Assembly: GCF_020921035.1 (NCBI RefSeq)
Contig: NC_063158.1
Coordinates: 26,026,178 to 26,090,177, forward strand
From: Rhodamnia argentea
Taxonomy: Eukaryota; Streptophyta; Magnoliopsida; Myrtales; Myrtaceae
DNA: 64,000 nucleotides
Direction of reading: 5' to 3'
Shown: one piece after another, positions 35,118-48,059 of the stretch
Layout of the letters: every line of letters starts with the position of its first letter
Position numbering within the stretch: the stretch's first letter is position 1
The notes under the pieces: generated by a model
Databases searched by the model: none
What the model saw: the letters and a program-made list of their open reading frames with translations, nothing else
What the model was told of the DNA's origin: nothing
Program-made: the position numbers and the translations under genes

Positions 35118-35361
35118 TTTTTGAGCCACTGGAGCCGGGAGCACGATCGTCGGAAAACAGACCGCCCATGTAGCCTGCTTTCACTGGCAAAGAGAGGTTT
35201 CCCCAAATAGAATCTGCTGCTACTGTCAACTACTTGTTTCTCTGTTGCTTGCTCAAGTATGATAAAACTGCTCTGATTCAACGTCGAAAAGTAGTCAAAG
35301 TCTCCTTGTCCAGGTGATTGAAGCACGCCGAATGTCGTCTATGCTGTTCTTGGCGAAACTG
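35118..35361. other. Unique segment between the orphan flank and the OPT-B unit
   Basis: Begins gagccactggagccgggagc and has no counterpart near OPT-A. On the minus strand an open frame of 77 codons (35326 to 35093) reads, in part, LNQSSFIILEQATEK and DSSSRFYLGKPLFASES. It looks protein-like, but I do not recognise the family. It may be an exon fragment carried in at the breakpoint. Confidence 0.35.
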
Positions 35362-37076
35362 CTATCAATCCATCTATAAAGACGTGATTGAGTATTTTAA
35401 TGCGGATGTGATAATGATGTGGGGGATAAAAAGGGCATTGTAAAACGAATAGGCGATCTTGCGATTTGCATATAATGTCCATTAGCATATTAAGACTACT
35501 TACTGAAGTAGAACCATTCAGAAAAAAACTTCATAATTTTGAACAAAGCTCGGATCCAACATGGCAGGAATATCTTGTCATTAAACTAATCAGGGTATGA
35601 CCATGCCAGACAAGATCTCATATTACAAAATCGAAGAAAAGCCGACATAAGTTGGGAAACAAAATGAGCCTGACGACTGACTTTTGAGCAGAGATAGAAC
35701 ATGTGCAATTTGGCACATTTCATGCCACCAAACTTCCACTCAGCCGCAAGCGGTGAAGGCTGTAACTAAGCCCAAATGGAACTTCAGATTCTGATGCTTT
35801 ACGTGTTAATTATTTCAGCATTGTTCTAAAATGGTGGTCCCCCTCCCCCGTGACAAAAACCTCTTTTTGTTTCTGTTGGTAGATCTTGATGATCTGATCC
35901 TAGCTAATTGCTTCGAGTGATTTAAAAAAAGAAAAAACAGAGTTGTCTTTTTTAGCATTTTAGATGTTTGAAACTTTGAATAGTCAACTGTACGTACAAA
36001 AGAGTTACTGCACATTTAATCTCATCCCCCACTAACATAGTGTTTAATTGAGATGCACACGTGGGTGGTATTAAAAAAAAAATCTCACATCGGAGAATTG
36101 ATATGATTTGGAAGAGTTAATATATCACAATTGACTCCTAACTCATTAGCTTAAATTTTTCAATGAAAATAAGTTTTTCTAGATTTATTAACAAACTTTG
36201 AATTAGGCTCCTCCTTGAACGTATCAAGTTCTCCTATTGCACTCCCAACATGTTGGGACATGATGCATGGCACAGTCACAAACAATTGGGATCCGGGTGA
36301 TGCTTAACATTCCCCTTAGACATGTCTCTAATCTCTTACATGCTTTAAACACAAAGGGAATGCAAACTCAAATAAATTCTATGTACCAAAGTTTTTATAG
36401 TATTTGTTTTTGAAAAAATTACCAAAAAAATCCTAAACTTGTGGCAATTGCACCAATTCAATTCTTCCGGCCAATTTTGGTTAGAAATCACGTGGTGCTG
36501 ACAGGGCAAATTTTTATAATATTTAAAAAAATGAGTTTCTTTCATTTATTTTTTATTTTCTTTATGTTTTTTTCTTTCTTTCTTTCTTTCTTTCTTCTTC
36601 TTCTTCCTCCTTCAGCCTGCCACCGAGCTCGGCGGCTGGCCAGAGGCAAGGGCTACCGAAGCTCGCCCACACCAGCCACCGGCGAGGGCAAGCCTCGACC
36701 TAGATCTAGAATCCACCACACCATTTAGTATGTGAAATTTAGTAAACCGGTTTTACCATGTTCATACGGTAGTAGTTGACATTTAGAAGGCAAGAATATT
36801 TCCAATTTATAACCGTAGTCTTACTGTATAATACTGCTAAAAATAGATAATACTGCTATGGTTTCTCCTCCAAGTTGAACATATTCAAAGAACTATAGTG
36901 ACCGTCTTGATCTTGTCATAACCTTGGACGCTCTAAAACCAAGCAAATATTTTATGTGTAACAAATTCATCATGATACATCTACTTATATACATGCACCA
37001 AAATGAGTACTGAAGATGAAACACTGAGCTCTGTGTTCCATTTCTTGATTTGACTTTGAAAAACTTGACTGCCTCG
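35362..37076 (+). promoter_or_regulatory. 5' flank of OPT-B
   Basis: Aligns with the OPT-A flank from 'gctatcaat' onwards ('gattgagtattttaatgcg', 'agacaagatctcatattaca', 'cagccgcaagcggtgaaggc', 'gagctctgtgttcc'). It contains the foldback remnant 36414-36730 and lacks the Mutator-like insertion at 21117. Presumably contains the promoter. No specific iron-response element was identified. Confidence 0.6.
36414..36730. repeat. Truncated foldback element with TTTC microsatellite
   Basis: Left arm 'aaaaaattaccaaaaaaatc' and 'ggccaattttggttagaaat', then a (TTTC)n/(TTC)n tract (36571-36608) and a GC-rich core (gagctcggcggctggccaga). The right arm is missing. Confidence 0.55.
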
Positions 37077-40000
37077 ATGAATATCAACAATGAAGAGACC
37101 CAGGCCCTTGAAAAGCCAAACAAAGATCCCAGAGGAGATCAAGAACAAGAAGAAAGATGTGCAGTGGAAGAAGTGGCCTTGGTTGTGCCGGAGACCGACG
37201 ACCCGTCACTCCTGGTGATGACATTCCGCATGTGGGTCCTCGGCCTCACATCGTGCATCGTCCTCATCTTCCTCAACACCTTCTTCATGTTCCGGACGCA
37301 GCCGCTGACCATCTCGTCCATCCTGATGCAGATCACCGTGTTGCCCATCGGCAAGGTCATGGCCAGGACTCTGCCCACAAAGCGGTACCGGATCTTCGGT
37401 TACAGCTTTACCTTGAACCCAGGGCCTTTCAGCGTCAAAGAGCATGTTTTGATCACCATCTTCGCGAACTGCGGAGTGGCCACGGGCGGAGGTGATGCTT
37501 ACTCCATTGGACCCATCACGGTGATGAAGACTTATTACAAGCTGAACTTGAGCTTTCTCTGTGCTCTCATCATCGTCTTGACTACACAGGTGCAACTCAT
37601 CGTACTGGTCTTCCTTTGAGTAGCCGCCACTCCTAGGTTGTCATTTATTTTGCTGTTTTCGTTCTCGAGCCCAGAGTTAAAACCATCAGAATATTATCTT
37701 TCTTTTTACGGCTTGTCGGGTATCATAGAAAAAATGGCTTATCTGTTTTGCTAGTTACCCAGTGTGCATCGAACAAGGAGTTTTCTTTTAACTGGCATGA
37801 AATTATGTGGTCAGTCGTGTGATTTTCTATGGTATGTTTGTTTCGTACAGCAGAAAAATGATTATCAGAAAATGTTGCTCTCATTTTAAGATCATGCTTA
37901 CCCGCTCGATGAAGATGAAGGGGAAAACATGTTTTTTAACTAATGAAACTTGTAGAACCGAATTTCTTGGTACTGTAATCAATATTAGCAAGCAAGTATT
38001 GAGTGACTGACGAGTGTGTTGTTGGATGATCCAAATAGTTAGCAGGGTATGGATGGGCTGGGATGTTTAGGAAGTACCTGGTGGATCCTGCTGAGATGTG
38101 GTGGCCTGCAAACCTTGCTCAGGTCTCTCTCTTCAGGTCTGTAACTGGACTATTCTCTTCATTTTGGCTTATACATGCTATGAAAGGAGAATTGATCTAT
38201 TAATCTACACCAGTAGAGGTTTGTTTAGGAAAGTTTTGCATCATCTCTTTGACTATAATTGCCTGGATGCATCAATTTCTAATTGATTCTGTTTGATTAT
38301 TCATTTCAGAGCCCTACATGAAAAGGAACACCAAATGAAGGGCCTCACGCGAATGCAGTTTTTCCTCGCAGCGCTCGCAGTGAGCTTCACTTACTATTTG
38401 CTCCCTGGCTATTTGTTCCCAATCCTGACATTCTTCTCCTGGGTCTGCTGGGTGTGGCCACGCAGCATCACCGCCCAGCAGATCGGGTCAGGATACCACG
38501 GGCTAGGGATCGGCGCCTTCAGCCTCGACTGGGCCGGCATCTCGGCCTATCGCGGAAGCCCGCTCGTGACGCCTTGGCAGACAATTGCCAATGTTGCGGT
38601 CGGCTTCATCTTGTTCATATATGTGTTAGTGCCTCTGTGCTATTGGAAGTACAACCTCTTCTACGCTCGGCGATTTCCTATTTTCTCGAATCAGCTTTTC
38701 AAGTTCAATGGGCATAAGTACGATATCAGCAAGATATTGACACCGGAATATGATCTTGATGTAGCTGCTTACGAAAGCTACGGGAAGCTGTACCTAAACC
38801 CTATGTTCACAATAACGATGGCATCTGCATTCGCTCGCATCGCCGCTACTTTCTCGCACGTGGCGTTGTTCCACGGCAGGTAACTTACTTCCGTTATTTC
38901 CAAGATTAAGCATCTCCATTTTACACAATTCTCTTTGATAAATCATACGATTACTGAAATGGTGGCTCTTTTGTATGATTCATTTCCTTAATTAAGTAGA
39001 GAGAGTGGCAAGATCATGATCAACTAACGCATGGATAGAATCGTTCTACATTTCCTTCTCGTAGTGATGTCATAAGGAGGAGCCAAGCCACGATGAAGGA
39101 CATGAAACTGGACATCCACACGAAGCTGATGAGGCGTTACCAACAAGTCCCTCAATGGTGGTTCCACATTGTAGCAGCGGTATGTGTCGCCTTGTCAGTG
39201 ATGATGTGCCTCGTATGGAAAGATGTCGTGCAACTGCCGTGGTGGCTGATGATTCTCGCCTTCTTCATGTCTTGGCTTGCTGTACTCCCCATTGGAGTCA
39301 TACAAGCAACCACAAACCTGGTAAAAATGTGAAATTTTCTGATGAAGTAGTCGGTTCTCGTGGTCTTGCTGCGGGTTAACCTGGCAACATTAATTAACAT
39401 AAGCCCTGTATTGTTGTTCTATGACTTCTTCTGCAGCAACCTGGATATGAAATCATTGAACAGTTCCTGGTCGGTTACATATTGCCGGGAAAGCCCATAG
39501 CAAACTTGCTTTTCAAGGTCTATGGGCGATTCAGCTTCGCCCATGCGCTTTTTTTCTTGTCGGACTTCAAACTCGGGCACTACATGAAGATTCCTCCACG
39601 CTGCATGTTCACAGTTCAGGTATCCATGGCTCGGACCTCCAGCACCGGCAGTAAGGCCTTAGCATTGCTCAGTCCCTTTGTCTGATGTTTTTGTTTCAAG
39701 TTTTGCAGCTTGTGGCTAGTCTACTTTCAGGCTTAGTTAACCTCGCGGTGGCATGGTGGATGATCGGAAGCATCGAGAACATCTGCGATGTCGAGGCCCT
39801 CCATCCCGAGTCCCCATGGACGTGTCCCAAATTCAGGGTCTCCTTCGACTATTCCGTCATATGGGGATTGATTGGACCAAGGAGGCTATTCCTACCAGAC
39901 GGCTTGTACCGGAACTTGGTCTGGTTGTTCCTTGTCGGAGCTCTCTTGCCTCTGCCAATTTGGTTGCTGAGCAAGATCTTCCCTGAAAAGAAGTGGATCC

Positions 40001-40326
40001 GCCTGATAAACATTCCCGTCCTGTCCTTTGGTTTCGCGGGGATCCCACCGGCCTCTCCCACCAACATCGCGAGCTGGATCATCACGGGGATGTTCTTCAA
40101 CTATTTCATGTTTCGGTACCGAAAGCGTTGGTGGCAGAAGTATAACTACGTTTTATCGGCAGCATTTGATGCCGGGACAGCTTTTATGGGCGTCTTACTG
40201 TTCTTCGCCTTGCAGAATCAGAACAAGAACTTGGAATGGTGGGGGACGGAGATCGACAACTGTCCGCTAGCGACTTGCCCGACCGAGCCGGGGCTCGTGG
40301 TCCAAGGATGCCCGGTTTTACAGTAG
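37077..40326 (+). CDS. OPT3: OPT-B: OPT3-type oligopeptide/metal transporter (745 aa)
   Basis: Tandem paralogue of OPT-A. Exons: 37077-37589, 38039-38136, 38310-38879, 39065-39320, 39437-39619 and 39709-40326. Exons 2-6 have the same lengths as in A and C, and all junctions are GT-AG in matching phases. NPG is at residues 114-116 (context [10 protein letters not shown] rather than NPGPFN) and KIPPR at 530-534. The start ATG is the one beginning [14 protein letters not shown], since the upstream part of the frame opens with TTG and is not conserved. Introns 1 and 2 remain alignable with OPT-A (for example 'gatgatccaaatag' before exon 2 in B, 'gatgatacaaatag' in A), so A and B arose from a fairly recent duplication. 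The single-unit N terminus lacks A's 19-residue duplication. Function (Fe/Cu transport) is inferred from OPT3. Confidence 0.93.
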
Positions 40327-40555
40327 TTTTGTCCATTTGAGATCTCACATGTTTCAGATAATTTGGTATTGATTGCTTAGGACAATATAAAAAGAGATGA
40401 GATTTAAGCAGAACAAGGGCAAATATGGTGATTTGGTAGATTGCTAATCTGTTTTGTGGCATTTTCCTTACATGTTTGATTCTTCATTCTTCACGTGAAT
40501 CTAGTGAAACTTATTATCCTTTCTTGGCCACTTTGCTTCTTTCTATGCGTGGAAT

Positions 40556-41176
40556 CAAGGATGCGTTTATTTTTCGAAAAATTCTATGTTAAAGAAAAGT
40601 GTTTTCGTAGAAAATTCAGGAAAATGACTAGTTTTATTTGTTCGGTGAGATGTGACCGAAAATACTTTCTGGTGTTTGGATCTCTTTTGAAAAATGATTT
40701 CAATTTCACGACTTTATTTCGAGAAAAAAAATTCAAAATTTTAAATTATTTTCTACTTTCTTATATTTTTTTAAATTTTTTCTCTAGCCCGTCAACTGCC
40801 GGATCACAACGAGGCTCGGCCTTGCTTGATACTTGCAAGGCCAAGCCTCACCGGGTGAGCTCGAGGATGACCTCTTCGGCTCACCCCTATGGCTGTCCCC
40901 AGCCGTCGCCTCTTAAGATTGGGAAAGAAGAGCAATTTTGGAAAGCGTTTTTGGAATAAAAAAATAAAAAGATTTTGAAAAATTAAAAAATTTCTAGAGG
41001 ACCAATTTCGAAAAGCGTTTTCACCTCTTTAAATTGGGAAATTTATCTTACTGATTTTATGCATGAATATTTTCATTGATTGGAAAGTATTTTCCATTGA
41101 CTTGTCATTTTCAACGAACCAAACGGGCGAAAAACGAATTCTGAAAAACACTTTCATTTAAACAAATACACCTTGA
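40556..41176. mobile_element. Foldback/MITE-like element downstream of OPT-B
   Basis: Left end caaggatgcgtttatttttcg, and right end (reversed) caaggtgtatttgtttaaatg. Inner arms carry 'gaaaattcaggaaaatgact' and 'ggaaagtattttccattgac'. A GC-rich core at about 40795-40915 contains 'aggctcggccttgcttg'. AAT flanks both sides, a possible 3-bp target duplication. The 154-codon frame over its left half is not gene-like. Confidence 0.55.
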
Positions 41177-44100
41177 ATGGTTCTAGTCTCAACCATCAAA
41201 ATTATGTTTCTTTTGCCAAACTTGCTTATTTTTTGTAATAAGAAACAATCTCGTTGTATTTGTAATTCAGTCTAGCACCCCAATGGGACGTACTCACTTG
41301 AAGTTGTTTGCTGTTTTTTTCCTTAGGAATAGTTATACTCCATTTCGATCATCTTTGGGTAAATCTGAAGTTGCGCATGGTCTTATTCCCGTGCGAGGAA
41401 TAACAACTAATATTAAGACACCGCACATGCTTGTGAATACTGGTTTTATAACCATGCTGGTCAATTTCAATTAGTGCTAACAAGTGTAAAAAAACTGTTG
41501 CTGAAAAAAGTAACTCAGTGACTTTTTTCCCTAGTACCTTGTTGGCCAATCACCACCACTTTTATGAGGTCATCAATTTTTCTGTAGTTAGAAATTACCG
41601 ATTTCTGTATTAATTTACCAATTTTTCTATGCAGAACTTACTAATGCTTTGAATTTAATAAATCTTGTGAGAAACTATCAATCTAAATTAGAGTAACTTA
41701 CCATACCAACTTCTTTGGATTATCAACTCTCATTTGAATCACTTAATAACGTCTAGACTTTTTTTTTTTAATTACTGATTATACTATTGAGTTACCAACT
41801 TTTACTTGTCTTGCTTAGAAATCCCTTAAGATAACCAACTTTTTTTAGAGGTTACCACCTAAATTACCTGGACTTGACAATTTCTCTCTCATTAAATTAC
41901 CATCTACAGTTACTAACTCTCGTTTGACTTACTTTCCGCCTTTTTTTTTCTCATCAACTATTCTTATTGTTTGCAAAATTTTAGTTACGTTTATGAGCAA
42001 AGCCTTAAATTTATCACCTCTTTATAGAAAATATCAAATTTAATGGGAGTGACTGACAAACTTTACTTTGTTTAAGTTACCCATTAGTTTTTACTACCAA
42101 CTCTCATTTGAGTTACTTACCAAAAAAAAAAAATCTGTTAATTTTGCTTTTTTGTCAACTTTTATTTGTCTTTCTTAACTACACCTTACATTTGCCAACT
42201 CTTATGAAAACACTAATTTCAATTTATGGAAATTATCTACGTTTCTCCGAGTGAGTTACCAATTAGATTGGGTTCTTATCTTTCATTTGAGTTAGTTACC
42301 AATGTCAATTATTTTTTTTAAAATTTGCCAATTTTCTTTTGAGTTACTCAAGCGAGAGAAACTTGGTTTGTTGTTCAAATAATGGACGGTACTTTCACAT
42401 AATAGCTATGAAATTTAAGACTTATTAAGAAGGTAAATAGGTAAAATGTAAAAGAAGTTGTTTTTTTTTTTTTTGTCACATATAAAAGAAGTTCGTAATT
42501 TACAAAAAAAAAAATTCACGTAAATGTTCATAACTAAACAGATAAGAGTTAGTAATGCCAAACTCATTAGTAACACAAATGTCGACGTTGGTTGGTTAGT
42601 GTTGACACCAAAAGTGATCCGTCCGTCGACAGACGTGCCCAAAACGTGAAGGAGCACCACGAAATGTCATAGCATGAATAGGTCATGCGCACGACACATG
42701 GATACTATCATACATATACTAATCTACTTGAGGTTGTTCACGTGCTAATCGACAACGGCGTATATTAATGCTATGTGTTGAGTTGTCAAATACGACGAAG
42801 AAGTCGAAATGGTCACTGATTTTGGCGCCACCAACAGGTTATGCCGCTAGAGATTTGAAATAGTCAGAAGTAAATGCGCGCTTGAAGCGAAGAGAGGTTA
42901 TGGTTTGATCACCCAGTTATAGAATGGTCATTGATAGTTAGATAAGCCCATACACATTATATAGATAGCTACTAAGGGTCTAATCGTGGGATTTGCGAAG
43001 AATAAGGAACATGGACATGATCGATGAAGGCAACTAGAGGGATTCAGGTTGCTGAGAGTCGTCAAAGGACTAGCGGCAGTTATACGATCATTTACATATT
43101 GCGGAACGTAGCGAGCAGTTCATGGGGAATAGCAGGCGTGAAAATGTTCGATGAAGAGTAATTGAAAATCGCAACTGTCAAAACCTGAAATTTGTTCTTC
43201 CAGAAATTTCAAACACACTTTTTTTCATTATCTTACTATTGACTGTGATATATACCAATCAAGGAAGCGTATTCCTAAAACTACACTTACGAATTGCGAA
43301 ATTAACATGTCCAAGAGAGCCTTGAATCACTGATCGAAAGTGGACATCACAGTTACGAACGTACCTTCTTATTCCAGAAATTAAGAGTTCCTTTGCAACC
43401 TTAAGAGACAACATTCACTGGTTTGACGTTCAAGAATTCGTCGCCTTTTTCCTCTGTTCTTCTTTCAAAACGACGGTTTGTTTTGAAGAACATAAGAGAA
43501 AACGTGATTCTCAAAACGTGTGATTCTTATCACGTCTAAAAGTATAACTGCCTTTGGCATTTTATCCATAGGGAGTAATGGGTTGGGTAAGCCCAACATG
43601 GGCGGCCCCACCCATTCGTAAAAACCCAACAATACCGTTTTCGAAAAATCAATTTTTAAGTTTGACACAGCATCATGTGCGCATCCACGCTAGTTTGTTT
43701 GTAGCTTTGTCTATCTTGTCTAGTTTTTATGTTTTTAAGATTGATTAGGAACAAATAGAATCAATGCCAATTTGAGTTTCTTACCAAATACATATTTTAT
43801 GTTTATTTTTTTTTTGTTGCCTTTATGAGGGTAGAAGTAAATTTTGTTCTTCAAAAGGAAAATTTAATTGTAAAGTAAAGCGAGATAAGAACGTAGCAAT
43901 TCAGGTATCATAAATGCCTAAAAAAAAAAGTGCTGTTAAACATCAATGGATGCTTAATCAAAGCTAAGGCCTAATTAAGCTAGTCTAATTAAAAACAAAA
44001 TAAATGTGAAGATAGCCCTACCCACAATAATATATGAGCAACAAAAAAAATTAGACTACCATTGTCTTGTCCCCATACTCTCTGTAGATTGTCTGCGCGA

Positions 44101-44329
44101 CGCATTTTACGAGAACGAACATTATAAAAAAAAAAATTGAGCTAAAAACAAACATATTTCCTGTCACTGGAGATGGTCTCTTATCTGCGAGCAGTGGAGG
44201 CCTTAACTAGGCTCAAATGAACCTTAATCTTCATTTTTTTACTTTTTTTATTGGAGATGGTCCACAAAACAGCTGTTGTTTTCACATTACAAGATTCTCA
44301 TCCAGTTGGTACTTTCTAAATAACTAAAA
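41177..44329. other. OPT-B to OPT-C intergenic; degenerate repeats, no gene
   Basis: 41590-42360 consists of loosely repeated phrases ('ttaccaactctcatttgagttactta' style, never exact), related in style to 750-1110. 42400-44150 has no recognised coding sequence. At 44150-44230 'gagcagtggaggccttaactaggctcaaatg' resembles the 'cgcaagcggtggaggc' landmark of the OPT flanks, so it may be the remnant of the ancestral OPT-C flank. Confidence 0.4.
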
Positions 44330-44655
44330 TAACTAACTAAATAAATAAAGCAGGGCTTTCAAGCCTCGCCGTCGTAGATCTAGGCGACTCAACCTAGGCT
44401 AGTTTTGCGAGGTCCAGCCTCATCATGGCTGGGCAAGGCCAACCTCACCCAGTGACAGCCAAGCCCCTCTGCCGGGCACTCGGTGACCCCCGACGGCCAC
44501 CCCCACCCTCGCCGGCCATTGCCAGCGATGGTGGGCAGCAGCTGCGAGGGCTTCCAAGCCCTAATCGCTGCAACACAATTTTTCTTTTTTATTTTATTTT
44601 TTTTAGATTTTTAATTTGTTTAACTTTTGAATTTTTTTTTTTTTATTGCTGACTT
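44330..44655. repeat. Foldback remnant: GC-rich core with a poly-T flank
   Basis: The core (44360-44575) contains 'catcatggctgggcaaggcc' and 'gtgaccccc', in the style of 22440-22690 and 30280-30590, followed by 'tttttattttatttttttta'. The outer arms are missing. Confidence 0.45.
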
Positions 44656-45267
44656 GAAAGCTCGAGCGAGCCGATGCATGAGCGGAGAGAAATTCCATGT
44701 TGATGAGCATATGAGTTCTGACATCATTCGTGGATGAACTAAAATTGTAGTCCCTTTCAATCATTTCTCACTCAATTAGGCCTCGGCCCTAGTGTGACAA
44801 AGGAGCTGCCAGAATCTGGAAGCAACAATGACAAAAGGACAAAACATCATTGCATGAGATCTTTCTTTTATTCATCCATTCGCATGCTGAAACGGGGGTC
44901 AGGAAGATGGTGTCGATGCAGACCTTCAGTGTGAGTAAATATAAATTGTGATCTTGCCAGTAGAGAGTGAAATGGCGGTCGGAGCATATCCAAAAGGAAG
45001 AAGAAAGAAATTGAAATTAGCAGCTGCGAGGATTAAACAAATCATGATGCATCTGATCGATGACCTGGGTTCAATCGGATAAGACAAATTACCCTGCTGG
45101 GACACTTGGACAAGCACGGCGGGATGTGTGCGCGTGATGGAATGAGACCGAGGGAGGGCGACCCTTTTTGTTTTACACGAGACGATTACTAATCCAATCC
45201 TTATCTATGGTACGGATGTAGATTAGTCTTAAGCTTTTGAATCGAACCAATGCAATTCTAAACCTTA
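44656..45267. other. Intergenic, no gene recognised
   Basis: No supported coding sequence. It lies between the foldback remnant and the target site of the TRIM element. Confidence 0.4.
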
Positions 45268-45272
45268 ATAAA

Positions 45273-46237
45273 TGTCGAAGAACATTGGAATTATTCAAAT
45301 TAATTTTTTTATGTTAGTGTTATTTTGATAATCATGTTGATTCTCCGTATTGTACTTATATCTTGATTGATATGTTACCTTAAATGGTCATCTAATAAAG
45401 TCTATGTGCTCTTTTCAATATGTATCGAGATATACATGAATTCCCAAATACTCTCTTCCGCTTTATTCTTAAATTGGTATCAGAGCCTCCTTTCCTAAGT
45501 CAACTCTAGTGCACCGGGTGCACTCCGCAACCCGATCACCTTGGTCCATAGGAAAAGAAATTCGTCCACGCCTCTCGACAATTGCCTTGTCCAGCCTTTT
45601 TCACGGAGCTAACTCTTCTTTCAATGCCGGTCACACAGGCCGCATCGCTCAATAACTATTTTCCCAAGCCGACCATATGGACCGCTTGATGCCATGATGC
45701 TAGCCGTATAGACCGTGTCGCTCGGTTACTATTTCGCAAGACAGCCACATCAACCCTTTGTTGTTTCCTCTCTGATTCTCAACTTTTTGCTTGTCATTTG
45801 GAGAAGCCAATTCCACCATCAGACTTGCCGCCCTCAATTTTGAAAGTTTCATTATGAACAGCCGCAAGACGGGGTCTAATGCACAACCACGCGTCCCCTC
45901 GTTGTGGATCCACCAAGCCCGTCGTTGAGTGTTGATTTCAAAGAGGAACAAATTTTTTTGGCACTGTTATACTTGATTTCAAACTCAAGCTCCCTTAGTC
46001 ATCTTGAGTTTGAGGGGATGTCGGAGAAAATTATGATTTATCTAGATTAACTTCCTATGTTATTTTGATAATCTTGTTGATTTTTCATTTCTCTCGAAAT
46101 TGTGCGTATATCTTAATTGACATGTTACCCTAAATAGTATTCTAATGATGCTTATAAATAAGCTCTATGTACATTTTTCAATGCATATCGTAATATATAG
46201 AAATTCTCAAATTCTCTCTTCCCTCGCATTCTTAACT
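45273..46237 (+). mobile_element. TRIM-type miniature LTR retrotransposon (about 965 bp)
   Basis: Two direct repeats, LTR1 45273-45474 and LTR2 46019-46237, both start TGTCG.AGAA and end TTCTTAA.T. They share 'gttattttgataatc.tgttgatt', 'tatatctt.attga.atgttacc', and 'ctctcttccc/g'. Directly after LTR1 is TGGTATCAGAGC (45475-45486), the initiator-Met-tRNA primer-binding site. Before LTR2 is a purine tract (gagtttgagggga). ATAAA is duplicated at both ends (45268-45272 and 46238-46242). The 532-bp interior after the primer site has no gag/pol, as expected of a TRIM. LTR divergence implies an old insertion. Confidence 0.85.
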
Positions 46238-46242
46238 ATAAA

Positions 46243-47669
46243 AATGAAATCAAACCTTCACGGCCAAGTCGCACTTGAACTTGCTGCTCAATTCTGTCTT
46301 TAGGAATAAACCTGGCTTTGTTTTGAGAAATATCTTCCACGTTTGGTTGTCAATCTTGACAGGTAGGATGGCTGGCGATGAGTGGACGGCCACATCAACA
46401 ATTTCAAGCAAAACTTGGCCGAGAGGACTTGATCGCATTCTCTTTCAAAAGTTTAGGGCTACATTGGTTTAATTAAAAGGTTTATAAATAAATTAAAATC
46501 CATGCGGTAAACTTAGGACCAAACTTTCCCACGGTGGACTCCTCTATCCTAGTACTTGGTGTTTTATTTCTCAGTTACCATTGTACTTTTTAGAAAACAT
46601 ACACTCTTTTAAAGAATGCGCGTATGGCAATACTATTGCTCTATAAATTAGCTTATGGCCAGAAGTTAATTTTTCTAATTATAGAGAGAAGTAAATTTTT
46701 TTTTTCCTTTTTGCTTCTTCAAGTAGCTTCAAAACTACTTCTGGAGCAACAAAAAAAAAAAAAAATGCTTATAGAAAAATGAAGTTAAGTAACCAAACAA
46801 ATCTGTGTTCCAGAAATATTGTCATGTGCGTCCAAGCTTTTAGTTAAGGATGGACTTATCGAGTTTCATGATTCTTTTACTGAATAGCACGGATCTATAC
46901 TTTCCGCCATGCGGCAACATCTCCGATGTATTTAGGATATTACAACATACAGAAATGAAATTTGTTGTTCCGCTACTGATTTCGATTATTGTATATGACA
47001 TGCACCTTCGAATCGTGCTGAATCACGTTGTTTCGTCCATATGAAGATATGTCTATTCCTTAATCAGCGATTTTGTTCCCAACTCTTTTTAATTTCGTTC
47101 GTATTCCCATGCTTTCTGTCACTTACTTCTTTACAGGGACATGTCTAGCATTTAAAGTGTTGTTGCATGATGATAAGATTATAAAATTAAAACAACATGC
47201 TTTACTTAGAAATGTTAGAATTCGGCGCAATCACAACAAAAATAAAGGGTAGCGAGACAGAAAAATCAAGAAGTAAATGTTTATCCTGATTCACCCTTAA
47301 CTATCGCTCACTACTCAAAAAAAAGGCGGTAGGGTATCAGAGATCAGCAAAGCCGTATACGAACCAGTTCCCTGTCAAATCCAAACGAGCAATGAAGTGG
47401 GAAAGCTCCGGTCGAACAGCACAAAAACCAGAAAAGACATTGATCTTTAGTTTGTTTTTCTTACCTTATAACGAGGAAGCCGATTTAATATGGTTACCAA
47501 CGGGATCCATACGAAATCTCATCGACGTACGCAAGTAAAAGTTCGGGTGAATAATCAAAGCATGAAATCCTTCGCAATAGGTAATTAAAAGGAATCGAAT
47601 TTGTGTTGCGCGAAATATCTGGAAGGGTATTGTTGTCACAAGAAACTCTATGCCCCATTTGTATTATAC
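46243..47669. other. Intergenic, no gene recognised
   Basis: 46250-46530 has the wording of a foldback arm (gacaggtaggatggctggcg, ggtttaattaaaagg). 47215-47660 has retroelement-like prose but no LTR pair. No supported coding sequence. Confidence 0.4.
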
Positions 47670-48059
47670 GAGGAAAATGGCATAACGTTATCCGTGAACT
47701 TTTAATTTATTTAATGTGATTTCTAAACTTTAGGCCAACGTGCAATGTGGTTCTTAAAATTTTAATTTGTTCAATGTAATCTATGAACTTTTAGTATGTG
47801 TTCAATGTAGTCCCTGAATTATATGAAAATGTTCAATGTAATTTTTAAGATCGATAACGATATTGAACATTTTCACATAGTCCATGAATTAAGTTAATCA
47901 TGTATCTAAAGTTTATGGACCACATTGAATAAATTATATGTTCATTGACCATATTGAATATTAAGCTATAATTTAAGGATCGTATTGAATAAATTAAAAT
48001 GATATGGACCACGTCACATTTTAAGTCAAATTTCAGAGGTTATTTGTATCATTATCCTC
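47670..48059. repeat. Foldback element just upstream of OPT-C
   Basis: Left end gaggaaaatggcat and right end (reversed) gaggataatgatac. The arms are complementary ('cttttaatttgttcaatg' against 'cattgaataaattaaaatga'). Probable target duplication ttgtattata / ttgtataagt (8 of 10). Same family as 10449-10893. It ends only 167 bp before the OPT-C start codon, so it may form part of that promoter. Confidence 0.7.

Noticed and set aside
40495..40959. 154-codon plus-strand frame downstream of OPT-B
   Set aside because: Covers the left arm and core of a foldback element, and no homologous frame exists downstream of OPT-A or OPT-C.
45700..45951. 83-codon minus-strand frame
   Set aside because: Falls inside the non-coding interior of the TRIM element.
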